In this document: positions 15,190 through 23,035 of the stretch, in pieces | Position numbering within the stretch: position 1 is the stretch's first letter | Layout of the letters: every line of letters begins with the position of its first letter | The notes under the pieces: model-generated | Seen by the model: the letters and a program-made list of their open reading frames with translations, nothing else | The model's database searches: none | What the model was told of the DNA's origin: nothing | Made by a program: the position numbers and the translations under genes | Assembly (NCBI RefSeq): GCF_030376615.1 | Contig: NZ_JARRAB010000025.1 | Location: 1 to 53,654, forward strand | Origin: Pseudomonas sp. sp1636 | Lineage (GTDB): Bacteria; Pseudomonadota; Gammaproteobacteria; Pseudomonadales; Pseudomonadaceae | Direction: 5' to 3' | DNA: 53,654 nt

Positions 15190-16482
15190 CTACAGCTTGA
15201 TTTCGATGTAGGCCTCGTCGCGGATCTGCCGCAGCCAGGCTTGCAGTTCTTCGTCGTACTTGCGGTTACGCAGCACGGTCAAGGCCTGTTGCTCGCGGAA
15301 CTGCGCGCTGCCATCGGTGGCGCGGCGGCCTACAACCTGCAGCACATGCCAGCCGTAAGGGCTCTTGAACGGTTTGGACAGTTCGCCGCTGGCGGTGTTG
15401 CTCATCACCTCGCGGAATTCGGGCACCAGTACGCTGGGGTCGATCCAGTCGAGGCTGCCGCCATTGAGCGCCGAACCCGGGTCTTCCGAGAAGCTCTTCG
15501 CCAGTTCGCTGAAATCTTCGCCGGCCAGGAGGCGTTCATGCAGGCGCTCGACCAAACGTTTGGTTTCCGCCTCGCTACGAATCTCGCTGGGTTTGATCAG
15601 GATATGCCGAACATTGACCTCGTCGCGCACCTGGCTGCTGCCGCCGCGTTTTTCCAGCAGCTTGAGCATGATGAAGCCGCCCGGGGTGCGCATGGGCTCG
15701 GTGACATCGCCCACCGCCATCGCGCCAAGCATGGCATCGAATGGCGGTGGCAGTTGCGCCGCCTTGCGCCAGCCCATTTCGCCGCCCTCAAGGGCGGTCT
15801 CGCTGGCCGAGCGGGCTATCGCCATCTGGGCGAAGTCGGCGCCTTCGCGCAGTTGCTGGTAAAGCTCCTGTACCTGGCGCTCAGCCGCCTGGATGGCCTG
15901 CGGGGAAGAGCCGTCGGCCAGCGGAATGAGGATGTTGGCCAGGCGGAACTCTTCCGACAGCTGCAGCTTGCCGAGGTCGGAACTCAGGAAATTCTGCACT
16001 TCCTGATCGGTGACCTGAATGCGTTCGGCCACCCGGCGTTGCCGCACGCGGCTGATGACCATCTCGCGGCGTACCTGGTCGCGGGCATCGGCATAGGACA
16101 GGCCATCCTGCACCAGGGCGGCGCGGAACTGCTCGAGGCTCATGCCGTTGCGCTGGGCAATGCTGGTAAGTGCCTGGTTGAGTTCTTCGTCGGTGATGCG
16201 GATGCCGGAGCGGTCGCCAATCTGCAGTTGCAGATTCTCGACGATCAGGCGCTCGAGCACCTGTTGGCTGAGAATCTGCTCCGGCGGCAAGGCGCCGCCG
16301 CGCTTGGCGATGGTTTGCTGCACCTCGCGCAGGCGCGCATCCAGCTGGCTCTGCATGATCACGTCGTTGTCGACAATCGCTACGACGCGGTTGAGGGGCT
16401 GTACCTCGGCTTGCACCGCGGCACCCAGAAACAGCGCGCCCAGCAGCAGCGGGCGCACGCAATCAGAAAGCTTGATCTTCAC
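15190..16482 (-). CDS. surA: Periplasmic peptidyl-prolyl isomerase / chaperone SurA
   Basis: Periplasmic chaperone that escorts outer-membrane beta-barrel proteins, including LptD encoded next to it, to the Bam complex. A GTG at 16482 gives the expected start (M)KIKLSDCVRPLLLGALFLG with a signal peptide ending near AVQA. The open frame goes back to 16524 inside lptD. The 430-residue protein has the N-terminal chaperone domain and two parvulin (PpiC) domains, the second containing VRHILIKPSEI. It overlaps the lptD end by 20 bases, implying coupled synthesis of client and chaperone. Confidence 0.95.
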   Translation of the reverse strand: MKIKLSDCVRPLLLGALFLGAAVQAEVQPLNRVVAIVDNDVIMQSQLDARLREVQQTIAKRGGALPPEQILSQQVLERLIVENLQLQIGDRSGIRITDEELNQALTSIAQRNGMSLEQFRAALVQDGLSYADARDQVRREMVISRVRQRRVAERIQVTDQEVQNFLSSDLGKLQLSEEFRLANILIPLADGSSPQAIQAAERQVQELYQQLREGADFAQMAIARSASETALEGGEMGWRKAAQLPPPFDAMLGAMAVGDVTEPMRTPGGFIMLKLLEKRGGSSQVRDEVNVRHILIKPSEIRSEAETKRLVERLHERLLAGEDFSELAKSFSEDPGSALNGGSLDWIDPSVLVPEFREVMSNTASGELSKPFKSPYGWHVLQVVGRRATDGSAQFREQQALTVLRNRKYDEELQAWLRQIRDEAYIEIKL

Positions 16483-19222
16483 GTTCACGATAACCTTGAA
16501 TGCCTTGGTCGAGGAAAGTCTCAACCTTGTTGCCTGTCACGCCGCCCAGACCCTTGAGGACGATTTGCAGGAAAATGCCACGGTCTGGCTCGTCATTCAG
16601 CGACGGGTTCAGGCTGACTTCGTCATAGTCGATCCAGTAGCGATTGATCAGGCGCAGCTTCCAGCAGCAGCTGTCGTACTCGAAACCGCCGAAGGCCTCG
16701 AGGGTACGGTTGCGGCCGTAATCGTACTGCCAGCGGGAGATCGCGCTCCATTGCGGGACGATCGGCCAGATCACCGAGAAGTCGTGCTGGCTGACCTTGT
16801 AGTAGTCCTTGATGAAGTTGGCGCTGCCCGGGGTGCCGTAGTCGCCACCGCCGACCACCCAGTTGCCGCTGGTTTGGTCAAAGCGGATCGTGTCGTTGCG
16901 GTAGCGGTAGCCGGCATTGACCACCTTGTTCGGGTTGTCTTCCGGCTGGTAGTGGAACATCGCGCTGCCCGAGCGGGTGCGGTGAGTGTCCGGATCCCAG
17001 TTGAAGTCCGACGAGAGGCGCCAGTCGCGGTTGAAGCGGTACAGGTACTCCAGGGCGTAAGGCGATTGCGACGCCTGGGCGTCCTGGCGTGTTTTGTAGT
17101 CGATGCCCGGCATCTGCACCTGGCGGTCTTCGAAGTAGAAGGCCTGGCCGATGCTGAAGCGCTGACGCTCGAAGCCGTTGCTCTCGATCCAGCGGTTGGT
17201 CACGCCCAGCGACAACTTGTTCTCGTCGCCGATGCGATCCTTGCCGGAGAAGCGGTTCTCGCGGAACAGCGACGAATAGCTGAAGGTGCTCTCGCCGCTG
17301 TCGAACACCGGAATGTCGGTCTGGTCTTCTTCCGGAACGTAGAGGTAGAACAGCCGCGGTTCCAGGGTCTGGCGATAGCTCTTGCCGAACCACTGGGTGT
17401 CGCGGTCGAAGTACAGGCCGCTGTCGACGCTGAGGATAGGTACGCCGCGGTTCTGGCTGCTGTTGAACTGCTGTTCGGCCAGCAGGCTGGTCTTGCCCCG
17501 CTGATCGAGGCTCAGGTCGTAGTTGGTGTGCAGGTATTTGACCTGGGGCTTGACGAAGCCCCAGCTCCAATCCAGCGGTAGGCTGACGGCCGGCTCCAGG
17601 TGCAGGCGAGTGCCGTTGGCGCGGGCCAGGCCGCGTAAGTTGGCGTCATACCAGGGTTGCTCGGCGATGCCGTCTTCGTTGATAAAGCTGCCCGAGCGCA
17701 GATCCCGGTCGAAACGCACCAGTTCGCTGCCGTAGCTGATGTTCAGACCGCCCGGCTGGAACGGCAGGGCGCCATTCAGGGTGATCTGCGGCAAACGGTT
17801 GTACGGGGTGATGTCGGTGATATTGGCCAGCTCGTAGGCGTGCGCATTCAACCGTGCAACATAGCTGTCGCCGCGATAGGTCAGGGTGCCGCGCTGGTTG
17901 ACGTAGCTGGTGGAATCAATGCCGAGATCGGTGTCCAGATCCTGGAAGTAATAGGGGTCGCTGATGTCGGTGTAGTCGACTTCGGCCAGCAGGCGCGAGT
18001 CGAGGCCGCCCTTGTGTTGCCAGCTATACAGCCAGCGCTGGTCTTCGTAGTCGGACTGCAGCTTGCGCTCGTCGTTGCTGTCGGCGAGGTAGGCCGCGCC
18101 CAGTTGACCTTCGCTGCTCTTGGTCAGGTAGCGGCCCTCGGCTTCCAGGAGCAGGCCGCGGTCGGCCATGTAGGTCGGGTAGAGCGTGGCGTCGTAGTTG
18201 GGCGCCAGGTTGAAGTAGTAGGGCGTCTGCAGGGTGAAGCCGTTATCGCTGGAGCTGCTGAAGCTTGGCGGCAGGAAGCCGGACTGACGGCGGTCGTCGA
18301 TCGGGAAGTAGATGTAGGGGGTGTAGAAAACCGGGAAATCCTTCACCCGCAGGGTCACGTTGGTCGCCGTGCCGAAACCGGTGGCCGGGTTCAGGGTGAC
18401 GTTGTTGCCTTTCAGGTGCCAGGTGTTGCTGCCCGGCTCGCAGGAGGTGTAGGTGCCGTCTTTCAGGCGGATCACCGCGCTTTCTTCCCGCTTGGCGTAG
18501 AGCGCGCTGCCGCGGGTATGGCTCTTGTGCAGCACATACTCGGCGTTGTCGACCTTGGCTTCGCCGTTGTCCAGTTGCAGTTCGGCGCGATCGCCGACTA
18601 CCAGCATGCCCTGGTCGCGCAGGCGCACGTTGCCAATCAGCTCGCCGCGGTTCTCGGCTTGACGCAGATTGGCTTCGTCGGCCTCGACCTGCATGCCGGC
18701 CTGGCGCAGTACCACATCGCCGGCCAGGGTCGCGACTTGTTGTTCCTGCTCATAGCGCGAGGCTTTGGCGGAAACGAACAGCGGTGCCTCGTTCATCGGC
18801 GTCTTGTCGTTCATCCCCGGCCGGCTTGGCTCGATATAGCCGCCAGCACAGTAAGGGCCGACCTCCGCCAGTTGCGCTTCGCTGAGATTCTCGCGAGGCA
18901 CCCAATCCAGGTGGCTGTAGTCGGCGCTGCGCGAAGCCAGGGCTTTGCCGCCGCTCTGCGTGACCAGGGTGGCGCGGGAGGTTCGACTCGCGTCAGAACT
19001 GTCCCGGCGCTGGGTCGTGCTCGCAACTCTCGGCTCGGGCCGCTCCGGCACGGCAGCGCTACTGGTTTTCGGGGCGCACGCCCAGCCTCCGGTAGCGGAT
19101 GCCTGGCAGTCGTATTGCTCGGCAGCGACAGCGAATTGACTGGCCAATGGCTGAAGGGCCAGAAGGCCGCCAGTTACCAGAAGAGGGAATTTTTTGCGGA
19201 ACCTAGGGTATTTTACTGCCAT
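16463..19222 (-). CDS. lptD: LPS-assembly outer-membrane protein LptD
   Basis: Outer-membrane beta-barrel that, plugged by LptE, inserts lipopolysaccharide into the outer leaflet. The ATG at 19222 starts MAVKYPRFRKKFPLLVTGG with a signal peptide ending near AVAA (33-34); the frame runs on to 19450 without family similarity. The 919-residue protein has a periplasmic OstA-like domain and a large C-terminal barrel. The adjacent cysteines C852-C853 (SCCWKLRL) and cysteines near the N-terminus (C39, C49) fit the disulfide switch known from E. coli. First gene of the string that continues with surA. Confidence 0.96.
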   Translation of the reverse strand: MAVKYPRFRKKFPLLVTGGLLALQPLASQFAVAAEQYDCQASATGGWACAPKTSSAAVPERPEPRVASTTQRRDSSDASRTSRATLVTQSGGKALASRSADYSHLDWVPRENLSEAQLAEVGPYCAGGYIEPSRPGMNDKTPMNEAPLFVSAKASRYEQEQQVATLAGDVVLRQAGMQVEADEANLRQAENRGELIGNVRLRDQGMLVVGDRAELQLDNGEAKVDNAEYVLHKSHTRGSALYAKREESAVIRLKDGTYTSCEPGSNTWHLKGNNVTLNPATGFGTATNVTLRVKDFPVFYTPYIYFPIDDRRQSGFLPPSFSSSSDNGFTLQTPYYFNLAPNYDATLYPTYMADRGLLLEAEGRYLTKSSEGQLGAAYLADSNDERKLQSDYEDQRWLYSWQHKGGLDSRLLAEVDYTDISDPYYFQDLDTDLGIDSTSYVNQRGTLTYRGDSYVARLNAHAYELANITDITPYNRLPQITLNGALPFQPGGLNISYGSELVRFDRDLRSGSFINEDGIAEQPWYDANLRGLARANGTRLHLEPAVSLPLDWSWGFVKPQVKYLHTNYDLSLDQRGKTSLLAEQQFNSSQNRGVPILSVDSGLYFDRDTQWFGKSYRQTLEPRLFYLYVPEEDQTDIPVFDSGESTFSYSSLFRENRFSGKDRIGDENKLSLGVTNRWIESNGFERQRFSIGQAFYFEDRQVQMPGIDYKTRQDAQASQSPYALEYLYRFNRDWRLSSDFNWDPDTHRTRSGSAMFHYQPEDNPNKVVNAGYRYRNDTIRFDQTSGNWVVGGGDYGTPGSANFIKDYYKVSQHDFSVIWPIVPQWSAISRWQYDYGRNRTLEAFGGFEYDSCCWKLRLINRYWIDYDEVSLNPSLNDEPDRGIFLQIVLKGLGGVTGNKVETFLDQGIQGYREREDQAF

Positions 19223-19346
19223 CTTGTTTTCCGGGCTTCCTGCGCGCATTGGGCCCAGGGGCCGCACGCCTCTCGATGGGCTGAAAAAGATGCTGGATAA
19301 TAAAGCATGACCCGCGCAACGGCTAGCGCCGTCGGAGACCCTTGTA

Positions 19347-20372
19347 ATGCCTGATGAAGATATACGCCTGCAGCTCCTTAAACATTGGCTCGACCAGCAA
19401 CTGCCGGCCTTGTTCGCCGCCCGCGGTTGGGGCGCCGTGCCGCTCGGCACCTTGACGCCCGCCAGCAGCGACGCCAGTTTTCGCCGTTATTTCCGTTGGC
19501 AGGGCGCTGGCCGCAGCCTGATCCTGATGGATGCGCCGCCGCCGCAGGAGGACTGCCGACCTTTCGTCAAGGTCGCCGAACGGCTGGCCGGGGCCGGGGT
19601 CAATGTGCCGCAGATTCTCGCCCAAGACCTGCAGCGGGGTTTTCTCCTGCTCGGCGATCTGGGCCGGCAGACCTACCTGGAGGTGATCGACGCAGAGAAC
19701 GCCGATCGGCTGTTTGACGATGCCGTGCAGGCCTTGCTGGCTTTTCAGCGGCTGCCGATGGATGCGCCGCTGCCCAGCTATGACGACGCCTTGCTGCGCC
19801 GCGAGCTGCAACTATTTCCCGAGTGGTATGTGCGGCGCCACCTGGGCGTCGAGTTGAGCGAGGCGCAGCAGGCCGCTTGGCAGCGGATCTGCGCGCTGCT
19901 GATCGACAGCGCCCTGGCCCAGCCCAAGGTGCTGGTGCACCGCGACTACATGCCGCGCAACCTGATGCTCAGCGCACCGAACCCCGGAGTGCTGGACTTT
20001 CAGGATGCGGTTTACGGCCCGGTGACCTACGACGTCACCTGCCTGTTCAAGGATGCTTTTCTCAGTTGGCCCGAGGCGCGGGTGCGTGCTTGGCTCGAGG
20101 GCTATTGGCGGCAGGCCGGGGCCGCAGGAATCCCCGTGCAGGCCGAGCTGGACGAATTCCTGCGTGCCAGCGACCTGATGGGCGTGCAGCGGCATCTCAA
20201 GGTGATCGGCATTTTCGCACGGATTTGTCACCGTGACGGCAAGCCCAGATACCTGGGCGATGTGCCGCGCTTCTTCGCCTATATAGAGGCCGTGCTGGCG
20301 CGCCGCCCGGAGTTGGCCGAACTCGGCGAGTTGTTCGCCAGCCTGCCGCAGACCGCCGCGGTGCCGGCATGA
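19347..20372 (+). CDS. amgK: N-acetylmuramate/N-acetylglucosamine kinase AmgK
   Basis: Phosphorylates MurNAc at the anomeric position in the Pseudomonas cell-wall recycling route that bypasses de novo UDP-MurNAc synthesis and so lowers fosfomycin sensitivity. The 341-residue product has an aminoglycoside-phosphotransferase fold: catalytic HRD at 198-200 with N205, and the metal-binding LDFQD at 216-220. Its start is divergent from lptD, with 124 bases between, and GGAGAC precedes the ATG. It overlaps murU by four bases, pairing the two consecutive enzymes. Confidence 0.93.
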   Translation: MPDEDIRLQLLKHWLDQQLPALFAARGWGAVPLGTLTPASSDASFRRYFRWQGAGRSLILMDAPPPQEDCRPFVKVAERLAGAGVNVPQILAQDLQRGFLLLGDLGRQTYLEVIDAENADRLFDDAVQALLAFQRLPMDAPLPSYDDALLRRELQLFPEWYVRRHLGVELSEAQQAAWQRICALLIDSALAQPKVLVHRDYMPRNLMLSAPNPGVLDFQDAVYGPVTYDVTCLFKDAFLSWPEARVRAWLEGYWRQAGAAGIPVQAELDEFLRASDLMGVQRHLKVIGIFARICHRDGKPRYLGDVPRFFAYIEAVLARRPELAELGELFASLPQTAAVPA

Positions 20373-21040
20373 AGGCAATGATCCTGGCGGCCGGCAAGGG
20401 CGAACGCCTGCGCCCCTTGACCCTGCACACGCCCAAGCCGCTGGTGCAGGCCGCTGGCGTACCCTTGATCGAATACCACGTGCGCGCCCTGGCCGTCGCC
20501 GGTTTCCGCGAGCTGGTGATCAACCACGCCTGGCTCGGCCAGCAGATCGAGGACTACCTGGGCGATGGCGCGGATTTTGGCTTGAGTATCCAGTATTCGG
20601 CCGAAGGCGAGCCGCTGGAAACCGGCGGCGGGATTTTCCGCGCGCTACCGCTGCTGGGCGAACAACCCTTTGTGCTGGTCAATGGCGACATCTTTACCGA
20701 TTACCCCTTTGCCCGGCTGCGTCGCCCCCTGGCTGGGTTGGCTCATCTGGTGCTGGTGGATAATCCGCCGCACCACTGCGCTGGCGACTTTGCCTTGTGC
20801 GCCGAGCGGGTCGGCGAGGCGCAAACCGGTCAGCCGAGCCTGACCTACAGCGGCATCGCCGTGCTGGCCCCGGCCTTGTTTGCCGGTTGTCAGCCGGGTG
20901 CCTTCAAGCTGGCCCCGCTGTTGCGCCGCGCCATGGGCGAAGGTTTGCTCAGCGGCGAACGCTTCGCCGGGCGTTGGGTCGATGTCGGCACCCATGAGCG
21001 CTTGGCCGAAGTCGAGCGTCTGCTCGCCGCGGGGCACTGA
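20369..21040 (+). CDS. murU: MurNAc-1-phosphate uridylyltransferase MurU
   Basis: Makes UDP-MurNAc from MurNAc 1-phosphate and UTP, directly after AmgK. The 223-residue nucleotidyltransferase has the N-terminal signature MKAMILAAGKGERLRPLT, the TPKPLV segment and NGDIFTD (about 109-115) with the metal-binding aspartate. Shorter than glucose-1-phosphate thymidylyltransferases of the same fold, as expected for MurU. The start overlaps the amgK stop (ATGA). Confidence 0.93.
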   Translation: MKAMILAAGKGERLRPLTLHTPKPLVQAAGVPLIEYHVRALAVAGFRELVINHAWLGQQIEDYLGDGADFGLSIQYSAEGEPLETGGGIFRALPLLGEQPFVLVNGDIFTDYPFARLRRPLAGLAHLVLVDNPPHHCAGDFALCAERVGEAQTGQPSLTYSGIAVLAPALFAGCQPGAFKLAPLLRRAMGEGLLSGERFAGRWVDVGTHERLAEVERLLAAGH

Positions 21041-21041
21041 G

Positions 21042-21800
21042 ATGCTCTGGCCGGCGACCCTGCTCGGCGCCGTTGGCGGCCTGGCCCTGGCCAGCATTCC
21101 CGGCGCCTTGCTCGGCGGGTTGCTCGGTCAGGTGGTGGATCGGCGTTTGCGCTTGCACGGCTGGGCGGCGTTGCGCGAGCGGCTGGGCGGCAAGCCGCAT
21201 CCGGGCGACGAGGAGTTGCTGTTCGTCCTGCTCGGTCGCCTGGCCAAGTGCGATGGCCGGGTGCTGCCGGCGCATATTCTGCAGGCGCGCGCCGAGATGC
21301 AGCGCCTGGGCCTGGATGCGCCGGGACAGCGGCGGGCGGTGGCGGCCTTCGCCCGCGGCAAGACCGGCCGCGATGGCCTGCGCAGCCCCTTGCGCCGCCA
21401 GCGCGCGCAGGCCGAAGCCTTGCTGCGTGCGTGCTGGCGCATGGCCTGGGTGGACGGCCGGGTCAGTCAGGCCGAGCGCGAGTTGATTCTGCTGTGGGGC
21501 AAGTGGTTGGCCGTGTCGATGGCGACCCAGCAAGTACTGAGCGCGGCCTATGCGCCCAAGCAGGGATCGTTGGTTTCTGCCAGCGGCAGCTATCAGGCGG
21601 CGCTGAGCATGCTCGGGGTGACCGCCGAGAGCGAGCCGGCGCAGATCAAGCGTGCCTACCGACGGCTATTGAGTCGCCACCATCCGGACAAGCTGGCCGG
21701 CAGCGGCGTATCGCCTGAGCGGCTGCGCGAGGCCACGGAAAAGACCCGTGAACTGCACCAGGCCTATGGGCTGGTTCGCCAGCGTCGCGGCTTTCGTTAG
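21042..21800 (+). CDS. djlA: DjlA-like co-chaperone (TerB plus J domain)
   Basis: Membrane-anchored DnaK co-chaperone of the DjlA type. The 252-residue product starts MLWPATLLGAVGGLALASIP, a single N-terminal hydrophobic helix with small-residue periodicity. A TerB-like helical domain follows (about 50-165), then a C-terminal J domain with the diagnostic HPD at 214-216. The ATG at 21042 lies one base after the murU stop, so it is probably in the same transcript. DjlA in enterics influences envelope and capsule signalling; the link to murU is by position only. Confidence 0.88.
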   Translation: MLWPATLLGAVGGLALASIPGALLGGLLGQVVDRRLRLHGWAALRERLGGKPHPGDEELLFVLLGRLAKCDGRVLPAHILQARAEMQRLGLDAPGQRRAVAAFARGKTGRDGLRSPLRRQRAQAEALLRACWRMAWVDGRVSQAERELILLWGKWLAVSMATQQVLSAAYAPKQGSLVSASGSYQAALSMLGVTAESEPAQIKRAYRRLLSRHHPDKLAGSGVSPERLREATEKTRELHQAYGLVRQRRGFR

Positions 21801-21820
21801 GCGGGGCGGACGCAAGCGCG

Positions 21821-22825
21821 TCAACGGCTCTGCAGTTGCCGGCTGAGCCAGCCACGCAGTCGGCGGTACAGCTGTTCCTGCTCGACTTCGGGGTTGCCCG
21901 GCAAGGCCTTGAGTGCCACCTGGGTATAGGCCGGATGTTCCTGCCGCTTGCTGGCCTGGGCGCGTCTGGCGGCCGCGTTGCGCTCGGGTTGTCGATCCTT
22001 GTAGTAGAAGTCGCCGGTGGTCAGCTTGAGGTCGGCTTGCAGCTCGGCCAGCCCCGGGCTGGCATCGGCTGCCGGCTTGACGTCCACCAGCAGCAGGCTG
22101 CGCACGTCGGCGGGTTGCTCTTCGCTGAGATAACGCATGCTCCAGTAGCCGCCGCTGCCATGGCCGAGCAGGATGATGTGCTTGGCCTGCTGCTGGCGGG
22201 CCAGTTCCAGCGCCGCCTGGATGCGCTGCTTGATGCGCCGGGCGTGACGTGCGCCGGGGTCTGCCATGGGTTGGTCGGCCTGGCTGGTCGGGGCGGCTGG
22301 CGCGGTGTCGCTGGCGGCTGCCGACCCCTCCGCGGCCGGCGTGGAGGCGTCGGCCGGCGGCTCATCGGCCGCTGTGGCTGCGCTTGCGAGCTTAATCTCG
22401 GGCGCCAGCGGCTGGGCGTCCTGCGGGTCGGGCAGGCTCAGACTCAGGCTGTGCCAGCCGCCATCCGGCAGCTTGCGCCGCAGCGGGCCGAGCACTTTGG
22501 GCCAGTCGGCGCTTTCGCCATCGCCGGCGACCAGCACCACCACGCCATGGGCCTCGGCCGCATTGGCGGCTTGCCACAGGGCCAGGAAAGACTCATCTCC
22601 GGCCTGCAGTAACTGTTGCTCCTGGCTGGGCAACTGGCGGCTCAGCGCGCTGGCCGCATCCGCACTGCGCTCGGCGGGTGGCGGGCGGCTCAGGTCGGTG
22701 GCGGACGGAGCGAGTGGCGCGCGCTCGCCGTGGCTCTCCGTGTTGGCTTCTGCCGCCTGCAGCGCTGAGCCGATCGGCAGTATCAGGCTCAGGGTCGCCA
22801 GCAGGGAGGGAATGAGGTGGGGCAT
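21821..22825 (-). CDS. Secreted DUF3530 family protein (alpha/beta-hydrolase-like)
   Basis: Function unknown. The 334-residue product starts MPHLIPSLLATLSLILPIG, a signal peptide ending near LQAA, with GGAG before the ATG at 22825. After a polar region there is an Ala/Pro/Ser-rich linker (about 155-190). A hydrolase-like segment LLGHGSGGYW (nucleophile-elbow GHGSGG at 221-226) follows, where the motif serine could be catalytic. This matches the DUF3530 family seen at this place in pseudomonads. It is convergent with djlA (20 bases apart) and divergent from agtS. Confidence 0.8.
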   Translation of the reverse strand: MPHLIPSLLATLSLILPIGSALQAAEANTESHGERAPLAPSATDLSRPPPAERSADAASALSRQLPSQEQQLLQAGDESFLALWQAANAAEAHGVVVLVAGDGESADWPKVLGPLRRKLPDGGWHSLSLSLPDPQDAQPLAPEIKLASAATAADEPPADASTPAAEGSAAASDTAPAAPTSQADQPMADPGARHARRIKQRIQAALELARQQQAKHIILLGHGSGGYWSMRYLSEEQPADVRSLLLVDVKPAADASPGLAELQADLKLTTGDFYYKDRQPERNAAARRAQASKRQEHPAYTQVALKALPGNPEVEQEQLYRRLRGWLSRQLQSR

Positions 22826-23035
22826 GGCGGACTCCAGGGGGAACGATGAGCGCCTCAGCCTACTGTTTGGCGAGCGCCTTGTCAGCGCTAACCCTTGGCT
22901 AGCCCGGCCTGGACTGGAGTAAGGTATGCGCACGTGTGAGAACTTTGCCGCCTGCGGCGACTGCCTCGCGACGAGATGCGATATTTTCACCGCCGCTGAA
23001 TGTTCCCCTGGTGCCCTGGCAGAGTAATTTTGGCA

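Noticed and set aside
15001..16557. A 518-codon plus-strand frame opposite surA
   Set aside because: Antisense to surA, with no ribosome site or recognisable motif.
17657..19300. A 547-codon plus-strand frame opposite lptD
   Set aside because: Antisense shadow of lptD; composition is Val/Ala/Gly-rich without domain features.
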